Under the pieces are notes generated by a model. It was not told the DNA's origin. It saw nothing but the letters and a program-made list of their open reading frames with translations, and did no database searches. 64,000 bases of DNA from Candidatus Gastranaerophilales bacterium (GTDB lineage Bacteria; Cyanobacteriota; Vampirovibrionia; Gastranaerophilales; Gastranaerophilaceae). The stretch is taken from NCBI GenBank assembly GCA_944323045.1, contig CALUQX010000015.1, forward strand, positions 1 to 64,000, read 5' to 3'. The number at the start of each line of letters is the position of its first letter. Position 1 is the first letter of the stretch. The position numbers and the translations under genes were made by a program. This document shows positions 9,383-17,337 of the stretch, piece by piece.

Positions 9383-10546
9383 TTACTGATTCTGTGGTAT
9401 TGAAAACCAGAAGGTACTGCCGTAGCTTAATCTTGATTTGAAATTTAAATCTCCGCCATGCGCCCTTGCAATAGTTTTGCAAAGTGCAAGCCCGACACCG
9501 GAGCCTTGCTGGCGTTTCAATTGGTTACGATTAACCTGAGAAAAGAAGTTGAATATCTTTGCGCAATCCTTCTTGCTAATCCCATCGCCGGTATCTTTTA
9601 TCTCAAATACAAATTCCTGTTTCTCATTCAAGTAGGTTACAATCGTAATCTTGCCATTAATTTTATTGAATTTAATTGCATTAGAAATAAGATTGTATAT
9701 CAACTGTTTAAAACGCCGTAAATCCGCACTGATTATAATATCCGAAAGCGTATAACTAAACTCAATATTCTTCTCTTTTCTAACTTCATCAAAGCCCCAT
9801 ATAATATCCTTTATAACCTCTTTCGGTCTAAAATATTCGCATTTTAATTCCATTGGATTGGCTCGTGAACGCGCAAGATCAAGCACATCCTGAATAAGAC
9901 TCAGTAAGAATTTTGAACTCTTTGAAATGTTATCAATATATTTTACATTCTCTTTTTCTTTGCATTTTTCTCTTAATACGGCTGAAAAACCGATAATAGA
10001 ATTTAGCGGAGTTTTAAATTCGTGCGAAATACTTGCCAGAAATTCCACTCTCTCGCGCATCGCTTTTTCATTCTCTTCATTGAGTGAAATAATCTCAAGC
10101 CGCGAATTTACATTCTCCGCCACTATTCCTGCTATATCACCGTATTCCTCGTTAAAATCCATGCTTTTACCGATTAAACCAATATAACCAAGTAAATTAT
10201 CTCTGTAAATTATCGGCTCAATAATCTTGTCAGAATTAGATATGGATTCAAAATATTCCATAATGTCTTCTGTATCGTAATTATTAGTCAAAAAATCAGT
10301 TGCAATAGTGTTAATCTTTTCAGTCTCCGTATGCAGTTCTATATTATTAATGGCATCTTCGGCATACTGAAAACGCTTAACATCAACTTTTCCGGTCTCA
10401 AAATTTATAAGACAAATCCAGCAGACATATGCATCGCATATCTCAAGCAGGTTAAGTGTCAACTCTCTTGCTAACTCCTTATATCCTGTTATTGTATTAA
10501 GTTTTTTCAAAAAATAATATATTGATTTTTTATTTGTCATATTCAT
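9383..10546 (-). CDS. Soluble sensor histidine kinase (GAF-like, HisKA, HATPase)
   Basis: In this 387-residue protein an N-terminal GAF-like sensor region (about residues 20-155) is followed by the HisKA dimerisation helix, with the H-box SISHEFKTPLNS and phospho-acceptor H175. The ATP-binding domain then shows an N-box (NLISNAIKFN), a G1 box (DTGDGIS) and a G2 box (GSGVGLAL). No membrane segment is present, so it should sense a cytoplasmic signal. No response regulator lies next to it, making it an orphan kinase. It is divergent from gmk and shares a palindromic -10 element with it. An in-frame second ATG at 10540 is possible, but the promoter spacing favours 10546. Confidence 0.9.
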   Translation of the reverse strand: MNMTNKKSIYYFLKKLNTITGYKELARELTLNLLEICDAYVCWICLINFETGKVDVKRFQYAEDAINNIELHTETEKINTIATDFLTNNYDTEDIMEYFESISNSDKIIEPIIYRDNLLGYIGLIGKSMDFNEEYGDIAGIVAENVNSRLEIISLNEENEKAMRERVEFLASISHEFKTPLNSIIGFSAVLREKCKEKENVKYIDNISKSSKFLLSLIQDVLDLARSRANPMELKCEYFRPKEVIKDIIWGFDEVRKEKNIEFSYTLSDIIISADLRRFKQLIYNLISNAIKFNKINGKITIVTYLNEKQEFVFEIKDTGDGISKKDCAKIFNFFSQVNRNQLKRQQGSGVGLALCKTIARAHGGDLNFKSRLSYGSTFWFSIPQNQ

Positions 10547-10548
10547 TG

Positions 10549-10558
10549 TATAATTATA
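10549..10558. promoter_or_regulatory. Palindromic -10 element serving two leaderless genes
   Basis: TATAATTATA is its own reverse complement, so it reads as TATAAT on both strands. It ends six bases before the gmk ATG (10561) and six bases before the kinase ATG (10546). Neither gene has a Shine-Dalgarno sequence. This predicts two divergent leaderless mRNAs from one symmetrical element, with the polymerases competing for the same DNA. No clear -35 box was found. Confidence 0.6.
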
Positions 10559-10560
10559 CT

Positions 10561-11124
10561 ATGAACAAAAAATTATTTGTAATATCAGGATCGTCCGGTG
10601 TAGGCAAAGGCACTGTTTTAAAAGGATTTTTGGAAAGAAATCCTGAATTTATGCTGTCTATCTCCTGTACAACACGTTCTCCTCGTCCGGGAGAAATTGA
10701 CGGGGTTAATTATTTTTTTATATCTAAAGAAGAATTTCAAGACTGCATAAATAATAACAAATTCCTCGAATGGGCAGAATTTGCCGGAAACTATTACGGC
10801 ACCAAGAAAAAATATATCAACCAATGCCTTGCTGACGGCAAAGACATTATCCTTGAAATTGAGACAAACGGCGCAATGCAGGTAAAAAAACAGATGCCGG
10901 AAGCTGTATTAATTTTCATATGCCCGCCTTCTTATGAAACACTTGAAAACCGACTTCGCGGACGCCATACAGAAGATGAAGCAACTATTCAAAAACGCCT
11001 TGAAGAAGTTAAAAAAGAACTTAAAGCCGCTGAAAATTTTGACTATAAAATAGTAAATGATGATTTAGAAACCGCAATTACAACCCTTGAAAACGTAATC
11101 AAAGGAGAGATGAAAAATGCTTAG
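10561..11124 (+). CDS. gmk: Guanylate kinase
   Basis: This 187-residue cytoplasmic enzyme converts GMP and ATP to GDP and ADP. It has the P-loop SGSSGVGKGTV, the GMP-binding TTRSPRPGEIDGVNYFFI stretch and the lid region RLRGRHTEDE. The start at 10561 gives the standard length. An upstream in-frame alternative would read through the promoter and adds no conserved sequence. The gene overlaps coaBC by 8 bases, and coaBC overlaps the following metal-centre gene, forming a tight operon. Confidence 0.97.
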   Translation: MNKKLFVISGSSGVGKGTVLKGFLERNPEFMLSISCTTRSPRPGEIDGVNYFFISKEEFQDCINNNKFLEWAEFAGNYYGTKKKYINQCLADGKDIILEIETNGAMQVKKQMPEAVLIFICPPSYETLENRLRGRHTEDEATIQKRLEEVKKELKAAENFDYKIVNDDLETAITTLENVIKGEMKNA

Positions 11125-12292
11125 CGGTAAAACAGTTCTTGTCGGGATAACAGGCGGAATTGCTGCGTATAAAATATGTGAACTCATACGCATGTTTAAA
11201 CGGGTAAATGCAAATGTAAGAGTTGTTTGCACACCTAACGCGCTAAATTTCGTAACCAAACTCACTCTTCAAAACCTGAGTCAAAATGAAGTCGGAGTTG
11301 AAGAATTTAATATACCTGACTTTAAACCAGAACACATATCGTACGCTGATGAGGCTGACGTTATGGTCATAGCTCCCGCAACCGCAAACACAATATCCAA
11401 GTTAGCCAGCGGCATATGTGACAATCTTTTAACCTCTGTTGCATGCGCTTTTCACAAACCGGTAATTATTGCTCCGGCAATGAATTGTAATATGTGGCAG
11501 AATCCAATTATTCAGGAGAATTTAAAAAATCTTAAAACTTACGGCTATACAATACTTGAACCTGAAAGCGGATTTTTGGCATGCGGCTATCAAGGACAGG
11601 GCAGACTTTGCGCTTTAGAAAAGATTTTTGACGCAACTGTGAAAAAACTTTCCACTAAAAAAATACTTACCGGCAAAAAAATCATAATAACAGCCGGCGG
11701 CACGATTGAAGATATCGACCCTGTAAGATATATTTCAAATTACTCATCAGGCAAAATGGGTATTGCTCTTGCTGATACAGCTTATGAACTCGGGTCTGAT
11801 GTTGAACTTGTCACAACTGTTCCTGCTAAAAAGCCCTATGTGGTAACAAAAGTTAAATCAGCATTCGAAATGAAAAACGCTGTTATGGAACATTTTTCCG
11901 ATGCTGATTGTGTAATAATGGCTGCGGCTGTTGCAGACTACCATGTTAAAGAAAAATCTGCACAAAAAATCAAAAAAACTAATGATGACGAAATTACTCT
12001 TACTCTCGTCAAAAATCCTGACATTTTAAAAAGTTTATGCGAACTTAAAACTCATCAGACGGTTGTCGGCTTCTGTGCAGAAAGCGAAAATTTACTTGAA
12101 AATGCAAAAGAAAAAATTTCTAAAAAAGGCTGTGATTACTTAATTGCAAATGATATTTCGCGCAAAGACATCGGTTTTTCAAGCGATTATAACGAAGTCA
12201 CAATTCTTAGCAGTGCCGGAGTTGTAAAAGAACTTGAAAAAGCTGATAAATACACAATTGCACGCCAAATTTTTGAGGAAATTTATGGATAA
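11117..12292 (+). CDS. coaBC: Bifunctional phosphopantothenoylcysteine decarboxylase/synthase
   Basis: The 391-residue CoA-biosynthesis enzyme has an FMN-dependent decarboxylase half (CoaC, about residues 1-180) with GITGGIAAYK, PATANTISKLA and the PAMNCNMW motif. A CTP-dependent synthase half (CoaB, about 185-391) shows GGTIEDIDPVRYISNYSSGK and the AVADYHVKEKSAQKIKK lysine region. It joins cysteine to phosphopantothenate and then decarboxylates the product. It overlaps gmk upstream and the Nif3-like gene downstream by 8 bases each. Another CoA gene, coaX, lies at 52792. Confidence 0.96.
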   Translation: MLSGKTVLVGITGGIAAYKICELIRMFKRVNANVRVVCTPNALNFVTKLTLQNLSQNEVGVEEFNIPDFKPEHISYADEADVMVIAPATANTISKLASGICDNLLTSVACAFHKPVIIAPAMNCNMWQNPIIQENLKNLKTYGYTILEPESGFLACGYQGQGRLCALEKIFDATVKKLSTKKILTGKKIIITAGGTIEDIDPVRYISNYSSGKMGIALADTAYELGSDVELVTTVPAKKPYVVTKVKSAFEMKNAVMEHFSDADCVIMAAAVADYHVKEKSAQKIKKTNDDEITLTLVKNPDILKSLCELKTHQTVVGFCAESENLLENAKEKISKKGCDYLIANDISRKDIGFSSDYNEVTILSSAGVVKELEKADKYTIARQIFEEIYG

Positions 12293-12974
12293 ATACGAGA
12301 TTTCACGTAGAATAGAAAACTTTGCGCCGCCTGAACTTGCCGAGGACTGGGATTGTTCCGGTTGGGGCGTCGATGTCCTAGGATGTGATAAGATCAATAA
12401 AATAATGCTTTGCCTGACAGTAACTAATGATGTTGTAAATCAGGCGAAAAATGCCGGCTGTGATATGATTATTTCTCATCACCCGCTGTTTTATATTCCG
12501 CTGGAGTGGTCGGATATAAATATTTATTCTGCCCACACCAACCTAGACAGGACTGACGGCGGAACAACAGATACATTGATAGCCGCACTCGGGCTTACGG
12601 TAAGCGGCAAAGATGATTTTTTGCGTTTTGTAGATTGCGAGATATCAATAGATGATTTTGTTGAAAAGTTAAGGCAAATTTCACACAACATGCGATATGT
12701 CAACAATTTTGACAAAAAAATACTGGATAGAATTGCGTTTTGTGCCGGCAGCGGCGCGGAATTTATAAATGCAGCAAAAGAAGGCAGCGCTGATGCACTT
12801 GTTACAGGCGATTTAAAATTTCACACTGCATTGGATAGCGAAATAGTAGTGTTTGACATAGGACACTTTGAGAGCGAAATATTAATTCTGCCGGTACTTG
12901 CGTCTCTTTTAAATGACGTTCAAATAATATACGCACAGGAACACAGCCCGTTTATTTATAACGAGCTGAAATGA
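12285..12974 (+). CDS. Nif3-like (DUF34) dinuclear metal-centre protein
   Basis: This 229-residue protein of the Nif3/YbgI/DUF34 family has SHHPLF (about residues 64-69) and SAHTNLD (about 85-91), which supply metal ligands, plus a C-terminal GDLKFHTALD and GHFESEI. The family is widespread and often called a GTP cyclohydrolase I type 2 homologue, but its true reaction is unsettled. The ATG at 12285 overlaps the coaBC end. The longer in-frame reading from further upstream lies inside coaBC and is not conserved in character. It is the third gene of the gmk operon. Confidence 0.9.
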   Translation: MDKYEISRRIENFAPPELAEDWDCSGWGVDVLGCDKINKIMLCLTVTNDVVNQAKNAGCDMIISHHPLFYIPLEWSDINIYSAHTNLDRTDGGTTDTLIAALGLTVSGKDDFLRFVDCEISIDDFVEKLRQISHNMRYVNNFDKKILDRIAFCAGSGAEFINAAKEGSADALVTGDLKFHTALDSEIVVFDIGHFESEILILPVLASLLNDVQIIYAQEHSPFIYNELK

Positions 12975-13135
12975 GTTATCTTAAAAAGGCATTTGGTACA
13001 AATGTAAAACTGATTAGAAAATCCCGTAATTTAACACAGGAGCAGCTCGCAGAATTGCTAGAAATAATGGCATTGGAGCGGAAACTGGCGAGGGAGCGCT
13101 TACGAGGTCTGCTTACCGGATTGGATTTAAAATAA
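12971..13135 (+). pseudogene. Truncated XRE-type HTH regulator
   Basis: The start codon overlaps the previous stop (ATGA). The first 30 or so residues (FGTNVKLIRKSRNLTQEQLA) are a textbook XRE/Cro helix-turn-helix beginning. The frame then enters a short GC-rich stretch (about 13072-13123) and stops after 54 codons, so the recognition helix is absent. I read it as a regulator gene broken by insertion or replacement. The GC-rich piece resembles other GC-rich pieces at 14803-14901 and 28215-28467 in composition. Confidence 0.65.
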
Positions 13136-13140
13136 AAATA

Positions 13141-13168
13141 TTGACAATAAAGATTCAGCATATAAAAT
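13141..13168 (+). promoter_or_regulatory. Sigma-70 promoter of tRNA-Gln
   Basis: A consensus -35 box TTGACA (13141-13146) and a -10 box TAAAAT (13163-13168) are 16 bases apart. Transcription should begin about ten bases before the mature tRNA. Confidence 0.75.
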
Positions 13169-13185
13169 AGAATAGTAGCCTTTAA

Positions 13186-13257
13186 TGGGGCGTCGCCAAG
13201 TGGTAAGGCACCTGATTTTGGTTCAGGCATCCGGAGGTTCGAATCCTTCCGCCCCAG
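13186..13257 (+). tRNA. tRNA-Gln (anticodon TTG)
   Basis: The acceptor stem TGGGGCG pairs with CGCCCCA. The anticodon arm CCTGA-loop-TCAGG carries TTG in the loop TTTTGGT, and the T-arm contains GGTTCGAATCC. The discriminator is G and CCA is not encoded. Confidence 0.95.
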
Positions 13258-13265
13258 AATTTACA

Positions 13266-13287
13266 AGTCCCGCAAGGGACTTTTTTG
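13266..13287 (+). terminator. Terminator after tRNA-Gln
   Basis: The hairpin AGTCCC-GCAA-GGGACT, with a stable GNRA-type tetraloop, is followed by six T residues. It closes the single-tRNA transcript. Confidence 0.85.
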
Positions 13288-13437
13288 ATGCGGAAGGATG
13301 AGAACCACAAGACGTTTTATTACAAATATTTTTGTTGTGGTGGAACCCCAAACCTACAATTACTAATTGACTAGGGGGAAATATTGTGATATTCTTAATA
13401 CAAGGGTTAATTATACTAATGGTGTAAATAAGAAGTG

Positions 13438-14655
13438 ATGAAAAAGTTTATAACAATATTATTTTGTATATCAATTATTATTATTTTAATAAGAATAAAA
13501 TTGACGACACCGAAAACAACATCTGATTATGGACATTTTGTAACTACTAATTATTTAAACAGTATTCATTATGCAGCTGATGCAATAAAATTGAGTGATG
13601 GACAAATATTAGTTTTGGGTGATGATAATTTAGGCATTCCAACTGAAATATATAACCCCAAAAATAATAGTGTTAAACTTTATAAATTTCCTAATAATTT
13701 GCATGTTAATGAAAGAGGAATTACTTTGGGTAACGGTAAAATTTTATTGTTAGATACCTGTGATTCAAATAAATCAACATGCAGTGATTATGCAAAAGAT
13801 TTTAAAGGTAATATTACAGTTTATGATACTAATTTAAAAAAGATTGTTAGTTCTAATTCGCTTAAAATTTCTGATAAACATTTTATTATATATGATTTCT
13901 TTTGTTTAAATGATGGTCGAGTATTTTTTGTCATATCTTATTGGCAGATAAAACAGAAATCGAAATCTTACTTCGCAATATACGATTTTAAAACAAATAA
14001 CTTGACTTTTTCAAAAGAAATTCCAGAATTTGATCTTCCCAAAGGAGTGCAGATAAATGAAAATGAAATTTTAGTATTTCAAAATAATGGACCAATTATG
14101 AAATATAATATCAAAAATAAAAAATTAACGAAAATGAAAAGTAAAAATCCATTAACTAATTCGTTGTATGCTAAAATTGGTGAAAATTATATTCTTATTT
14201 GCGGAACAAAAGAATCACCAGGTCATCGACACAACGATAATCTTCTCTATGATATTTCAAAGGATAAAATTATAAAAATTGGTGAAATGAATTATGAACG
14301 TATGTATGGAGTATCTAATTCTAATACAAAACTCCCTTATAATTTATTACCTATTGATTCAACACGAGTCTTGATAACAGGAGGCAGAAAATGTCCTAAC
14401 TGGTGGATTTATACAATAGCAGGACTTCCAGTAGATGCAGCTGAGATATATGATTTGAATAAAAATAAGTTTATACCGATTGGAAAATCAAATTATACAC
14501 ATGATACACATAATATGATTAGGCTAAATGATAACGAAATAGTACTTATTGGTGGTTATAGAACTCATAAGAGAATAAAAGATTTTTATTATTATGGCTC
14601 AAAAGGTAAAAGTTGGATTGAAATATTTAAAATAAATGAAAAGGTAAAGGAGTAA
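13438..14655 (+). CDS. Membrane-anchored kelch/beta-propeller-like protein
   Basis: In this 405-residue protein one hydrophobic N-terminal segment (about residues 5-22) looks like an uncleaved anchor or signal peptide. The rest is a run of short beta-strand modules of the type 'DGQILVLGDDN...EIYNPKNN', 'NGKILLLDT', 'NENEILVFQNN', 'DSTRVLITGG...AEIYDLNKNKF' and 'NDNEIVLIGGY'. These match the kelch-type propeller found in galactose-oxidase-like proteins, although no catalytic residues are assigned. The ATG at 13438 is preferred over the adjoining GTG at 13435. The gene is more AT-rich than its neighbours and lies in a repeat-rich, tRNA-flanked stretch, so recent acquisition is possible. Confidence 0.7.
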   Translation: MKKFITILFCISIIIILIRIKLTTPKTTSDYGHFVTTNYLNSIHYAADAIKLSDGQILVLGDDNLGIPTEIYNPKNNSVKLYKFPNNLHVNERGITLGNGKILLLDTCDSNKSTCSDYAKDFKGNITVYDTNLKKIVSSNSLKISDKHFIIYDFFCLNDGRVFFVISYWQIKQKSKSYFAIYDFKTNNLTFSKEIPEFDLPKGVQINENEILVFQNNGPIMKYNIKNKKLTKMKSKNPLTNSLYAKIGENYILICGTKESPGHRHNDNLLYDISKDKIIKIGEMNYERMYGVSNSNTKLPYNLLPIDSTRVLITGGRKCPNWWIYTIAGLPVDAAEIYDLNKNKFIPIGKSNYTHDTHNMIRLNDNEIVLIGGYRTHKRIKDFYYYGSKGKSWIEIFKINEKVKE

Positions 14656-14658
14656 AGT

Positions 14659-14700
14659 ATGGATATTAGTACAAAAGCAAAATTATTTCTAAGGACTTAG
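14659..14700 (+). pseudogene. Short start-of-gene remnant (13 codons)
   Basis: Four bases after the propeller gene an AAAGGAG ribosome site and ATG open a frame that stops after MDISTKAKLFLRT. With such a strong initiation signal it is either a tiny peptide or, more likely, the 5' end of a deleted gene. The repeats that follow fit a rearranged spot. Confidence 0.4.
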
Positions 14701-14766
14701 AATATCTTTTAGTCTTTCTGTTAAACCTTGCTAGATTATCTCTAATAGAACTATTAGAACTTTCTA

Positions 14767-14802
14767 TTAAAACTCCAGTAAAAATGCCGAAGAAGGGACT
14801 TG
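14767..14802. repeat. 36-bp direct repeat, copy 1 (tRNA-Leu 3' end fragment)
   Basis: These 36 bases are identical to 14919-14954. The shared block includes the last 18 bases of the tRNA-Leu gene (discriminator included) and 18 bases of its downstream flank. This copy lacks the rest of the tRNA. Confidence 0.85.
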
Positions 14803-14901
14803 TCCTTATCGTAGGCGAGCAACACGAGCCGTACGAATAAGGATGTCAAAACTTTGACCACCCTTGTTTGAGCGACCGTCGGGAGCGAAAACATAAGGGT
14901 G
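14803..14901. repeat. Cluster of three inverted repeats (REP-like)
   Basis: Three hairpins follow one another. The first pairs TCCTTATCGTA (14803-14813) with TACGAATAAGGA (14832-14843) and has one bulge. The second is GTCAAA-AC-TTTGAC (14845-14858). The third pairs CACCCTT (14859-14865) with AAGGGTG (14895-14901) around a GC-rich loop. The block lies between the two copies of the 36-bp direct repeat and is richer in GC than its surroundings. No open frame or promoter was recognised in it. Confidence 0.6.
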
Positions 14902-14918
14902 AAAGTCCTAATATATTC

Positions 14919-14954
14919 TTAAAACTCCAGTAAAAATGCCGAAGAAGGGACTTG
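14919..14954. repeat. 36-bp direct repeat, copy 2 (inside tRNA-Leu)
   Basis: This is the second copy of the 36-bp repeat. It overlaps the 3' end of the intact tRNA-Leu gene and its downstream flank. Confidence 0.85.
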
Positions 14955-15017
14955 AACCCTTACGGATCGCTCCATACGCACCTGAAACGTACGTGTCTAC
15001 CATTCCACCACTTCGGC
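14937..15017 (-). tRNA. tRNA-Leu (anticodon CAG)
   Basis: The acceptor stem GCCGAAG pairs with CTTCGGC. The D-arm region is GTGGTGGAATGGTAGACA, the anticodon loop TTCAGGT carries CAG, and there is a long class II variable arm. The T-arm contains GGTTCAAGTCC. The discriminator is A and CCA is not encoded. It decodes CUG. Confidence 0.95.
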
Positions 15018-15101
15018 ATGTTCTATATTTAACAATTTAATTATAATATAAAAATGTAAATTATTAACAGTTATGTGAAAAAAAATTTACCTACTCTTGA
15101 A

Positions 15102-15722
15102 CTATAAATAATTTAGCAATTTCGTGAGGTCTTTTTCTTCAATGATAATATTTGCCTGCTGCCTTAATACAGGCTTTGCGCAGAATGCCGCACGCCTGCC
15201 GGCATATTGAAACATGCTTAAGTCATTTGCCCCGTCTCCAACAACTAATGTCTCATCTGGCGTAACGCCGGTCAAGCGCTGCAGTTTCTTAAGCATTTGA
15301 CCTTTGCTGTCATTAAACATCATTTCACCGCCGACAAGCCCTGTCAGCACTCCGTCTTTTGCGTGTAAAATATTTGAAAATTCTGCGTCCAGTCCAAATT
15401 TTTCCATATAAGGTATGGTCGCATTTTTAAACCCGCCAGAGAAACAGATTACATTATACCCCATTTTTTTTAGTTCTTTTATCGTTTCGCCGGCGCCATT
15501 CATCGCAGGGAGATTGGCACAAATATTATTAACCCGCTTGAGTGATAGCCCTTTTAATAGGGCAACACGTCTTTGCAGACTCTCAAAAAAATCCAGTTCT
15601 CCCTGCATTGCTTTATCAGTTATTTCTTTAACCTCGCTTTCTATACCAATTTCGCGGGCTAAAAATTCCAGTGTTTCCCCGTCCATAAGTGTAGAATCAA
15701 AGTCAAATACTGCAAGTTTCAT
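15102..15722 (-). CDS. serB: Phosphoserine phosphatase
   Basis: This 206-residue HAD-superfamily enzyme does the last step of serine synthesis, phosphoserine to serine. The nucleophile motif is FDFDSTLMDGETLE (D7 and D9), motif II is CFSGGFKNAT, and motif III/IV is VVGDGANDLSMF. The length fits the short SerB form without an ACT domain. It starts 4 bases after serA ends, so serine synthesis is one operon: aminotransferase, serA, serB. Confidence 0.92.
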   Translation of the reverse strand: MKLAVFDFDSTLMDGETLEFLAREIGIESEVKEITDKAMQGELDFFESLQRRVALLKGLSLKRVNNICANLPAMNGAGETIKELKKMGYNVICFSGGFKNATIPYMEKFGLDAEFSNILHAKDGVLTGLVGGEMMFNDSKGQMLKKLQRLTGVTPDETLVVGDGANDLSMFQYAGRRAAFCAKPVLRQQANIIIEEKDLTKLLNYL

Positions 15723-15726
15723 CGCC

Positions 15727-17325
15727 TTAATCCTTTGCGTTCAAGCTAATGTATTTCGGGTTGTGAACACCGTCGATTTGGGCTATTTCTGACAGTACAT
15801 CGTTGTTTACAGCAGAATCAATATTTATAACCATTATAGATTCTGTTTCATGCCTGTCATTTTTTTGAACAACATTCATAGAGCCGATGTTAATATTATT
15901 TTCGCCAATAACCTGAGCAACTTTAGCAATCATAGAAGGCTGGTTTCTGTGCGGAACAATAAGCATATGCTTTTGCGGACGGATACTTGTTTCATAATCA
16001 TTGATTTTTACAATACGCGGTATATCTTTTGCAACAAGCGCTCCCGCTACAATACTCGTTCCTTTGTCTGTTGTAAGTTTAACCGTCAAAAGTCCGGCAA
16101 AATTACATTTTGCTTTAGAACGCGTTGAAATAATATCAATACCGCGTTTTTTTGCAAGAACAGGGGCATTTACATAATTTACCCCTTCTAAGATAGAAGA
16201 TAATGACCCTTTTAATACGGCAACTTCTAGTGGCTGAATATCAAGTTCTGCAAGATCACCCTGTGCTGTGATTTCAATTGTTTTGATTACTCCACCGGTA
16301 ATTTGCATTGCAAGTTCGCCTGCATTTTCAGCAATGTCCATATAATCTTTAACCGGTTCAAGTTTATCAGGTCGTAAGGACGGAATATTTACAGCAGAAG
16401 AGGCAGACCCGCCTGATAAAACTTCTTTTATCTGTTCTGCTACATCAATTGCAACATTCATTTGGGCTTCCTGAGTGCTTGCCCCGAGATGCGGAGTCAG
16501 GACAATATTGCCTTCGCAGTGAATTAACGGACATTCCGCAATATTTGGTTCATTTTCATAAACATCTATTGCTGCTGCTGAAACCTGACCATTATCAATT
16601 GCGTCTTTTAAGTCATTTTCATTAATAATGCCGCCTCTGGCGCAATTAACGAGTTTTACGCCTTTTTTCATTTTAGACATAGAATCTTTATTAATCAAAT
16701 TTATGGTTTCTTTTGTTTTTGGTACGTGAACTGTTATGAAATCGCATTTACCCCAGAAATCATCCAGTGAAGTTACGTATTCAGCACCAATTTTTTCAAC
16801 CATTTCTTTTGAAGCATAAGGATCAAATACAACGAGTTTCATACCAAAGGCAAGTGCAACTTCTGCAACGTGGGACCCTATTTTACCAAGTCCGATTATG
16901 CCAAGAGTCTTTTTATAAAGTTCGCAACCGGTGAATTTTGATCTGTCCCATTTGCCGGCTTTTGTTGAGGCTGCAGCAGGCACAATATTTCTTGCCATTG
17001 CGAGCATTAACGCAACAGTATGTTCTGCCGCTGCCATTGTGTTACCGTCAGGAGAATTCACAACAATAATCCCTTTTTGAGTTGCTGCATCTACATCGAT
17101 ATTGTCAACTCCAACTCCTGCACGTCCGATTATCTTAAGATTTTTGCCGGCTTCAATTATCTTTGCCGTAACTTTGGTTTGACTGCGTACCATTAGTGCA
17201 TCATATTGAGGAATTATATTTATCAATTCATCTTCACTCATTGTCGGTAAAAAGTCGACTTCTGCAGCGTTTTCAATGATTTTTCCAGCGGCTTCATTTA
17301 TTTTATCTGTGATTAAAACTTTCAT
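15727..17325 (-). CDS. serA: D-3-phosphoglycerate dehydrogenase
   Basis: The 532-residue NAD-dependent enzyme starts the phosphorylated serine pathway. The substrate and NAD domains show GRAGVGVDNID, GIIGLGKIGSHVA, NCARGGIINE and the catalytic-histidine motif LTPHLGAST. A middle intervening domain (about residues 320-450) and a C-terminal ACT domain (about 455-532) make it the long, serine-regulated type. The ATG at 17325 is preferred because an AAAGG ribosome site lies nine bases before it. The ATG three codons earlier abuts that site. Confidence 0.95.
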   Translation of the reverse strand: MKVLITDKINEAAGKIIENAAEVDFLPTMSEDELINIIPQYDALMVRSQTKVTAKIIEAGKNLKIIGRAGVGVDNIDVDAATQKGIIVVNSPDGNTMAAAEHTVALMLAMARNIVPAAASTKAGKWDRSKFTGCELYKKTLGIIGLGKIGSHVAEVALAFGMKLVVFDPYASKEMVEKIGAEYVTSLDDFWGKCDFITVHVPKTKETINLINKDSMSKMKKGVKLVNCARGGIINENDLKDAIDNGQVSAAAIDVYENEPNIAECPLIHCEGNIVLTPHLGASTQEAQMNVAIDVAEQIKEVLSGGSASSAVNIPSLRPDKLEPVKDYMDIAENAGELAMQITGGVIKTIEITAQGDLAELDIQPLEVAVLKGSLSSILEGVNYVNAPVLAKKRGIDIISTRSKAKCNFAGLLTVKLTTDKGTSIVAGALVAKDIPRIVKINDYETSIRPQKHMLIVPHRNQPSMIAKVAQVIGENNINIGSMNVVQKNDRHETESIMVINIDSAVNNDVLSEIAQIDGVHNPKYISLNAKD

Positions 17326-17337
17326 TATCCCCATCCT

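Noticed and set aside
13304..13341. CCACAA...TTGTGG inverted repeat downstream of the tRNA-Gln terminator
   Set aside because: Only six base pairs over a 26-base loop. Too weak to call as a terminator or element.
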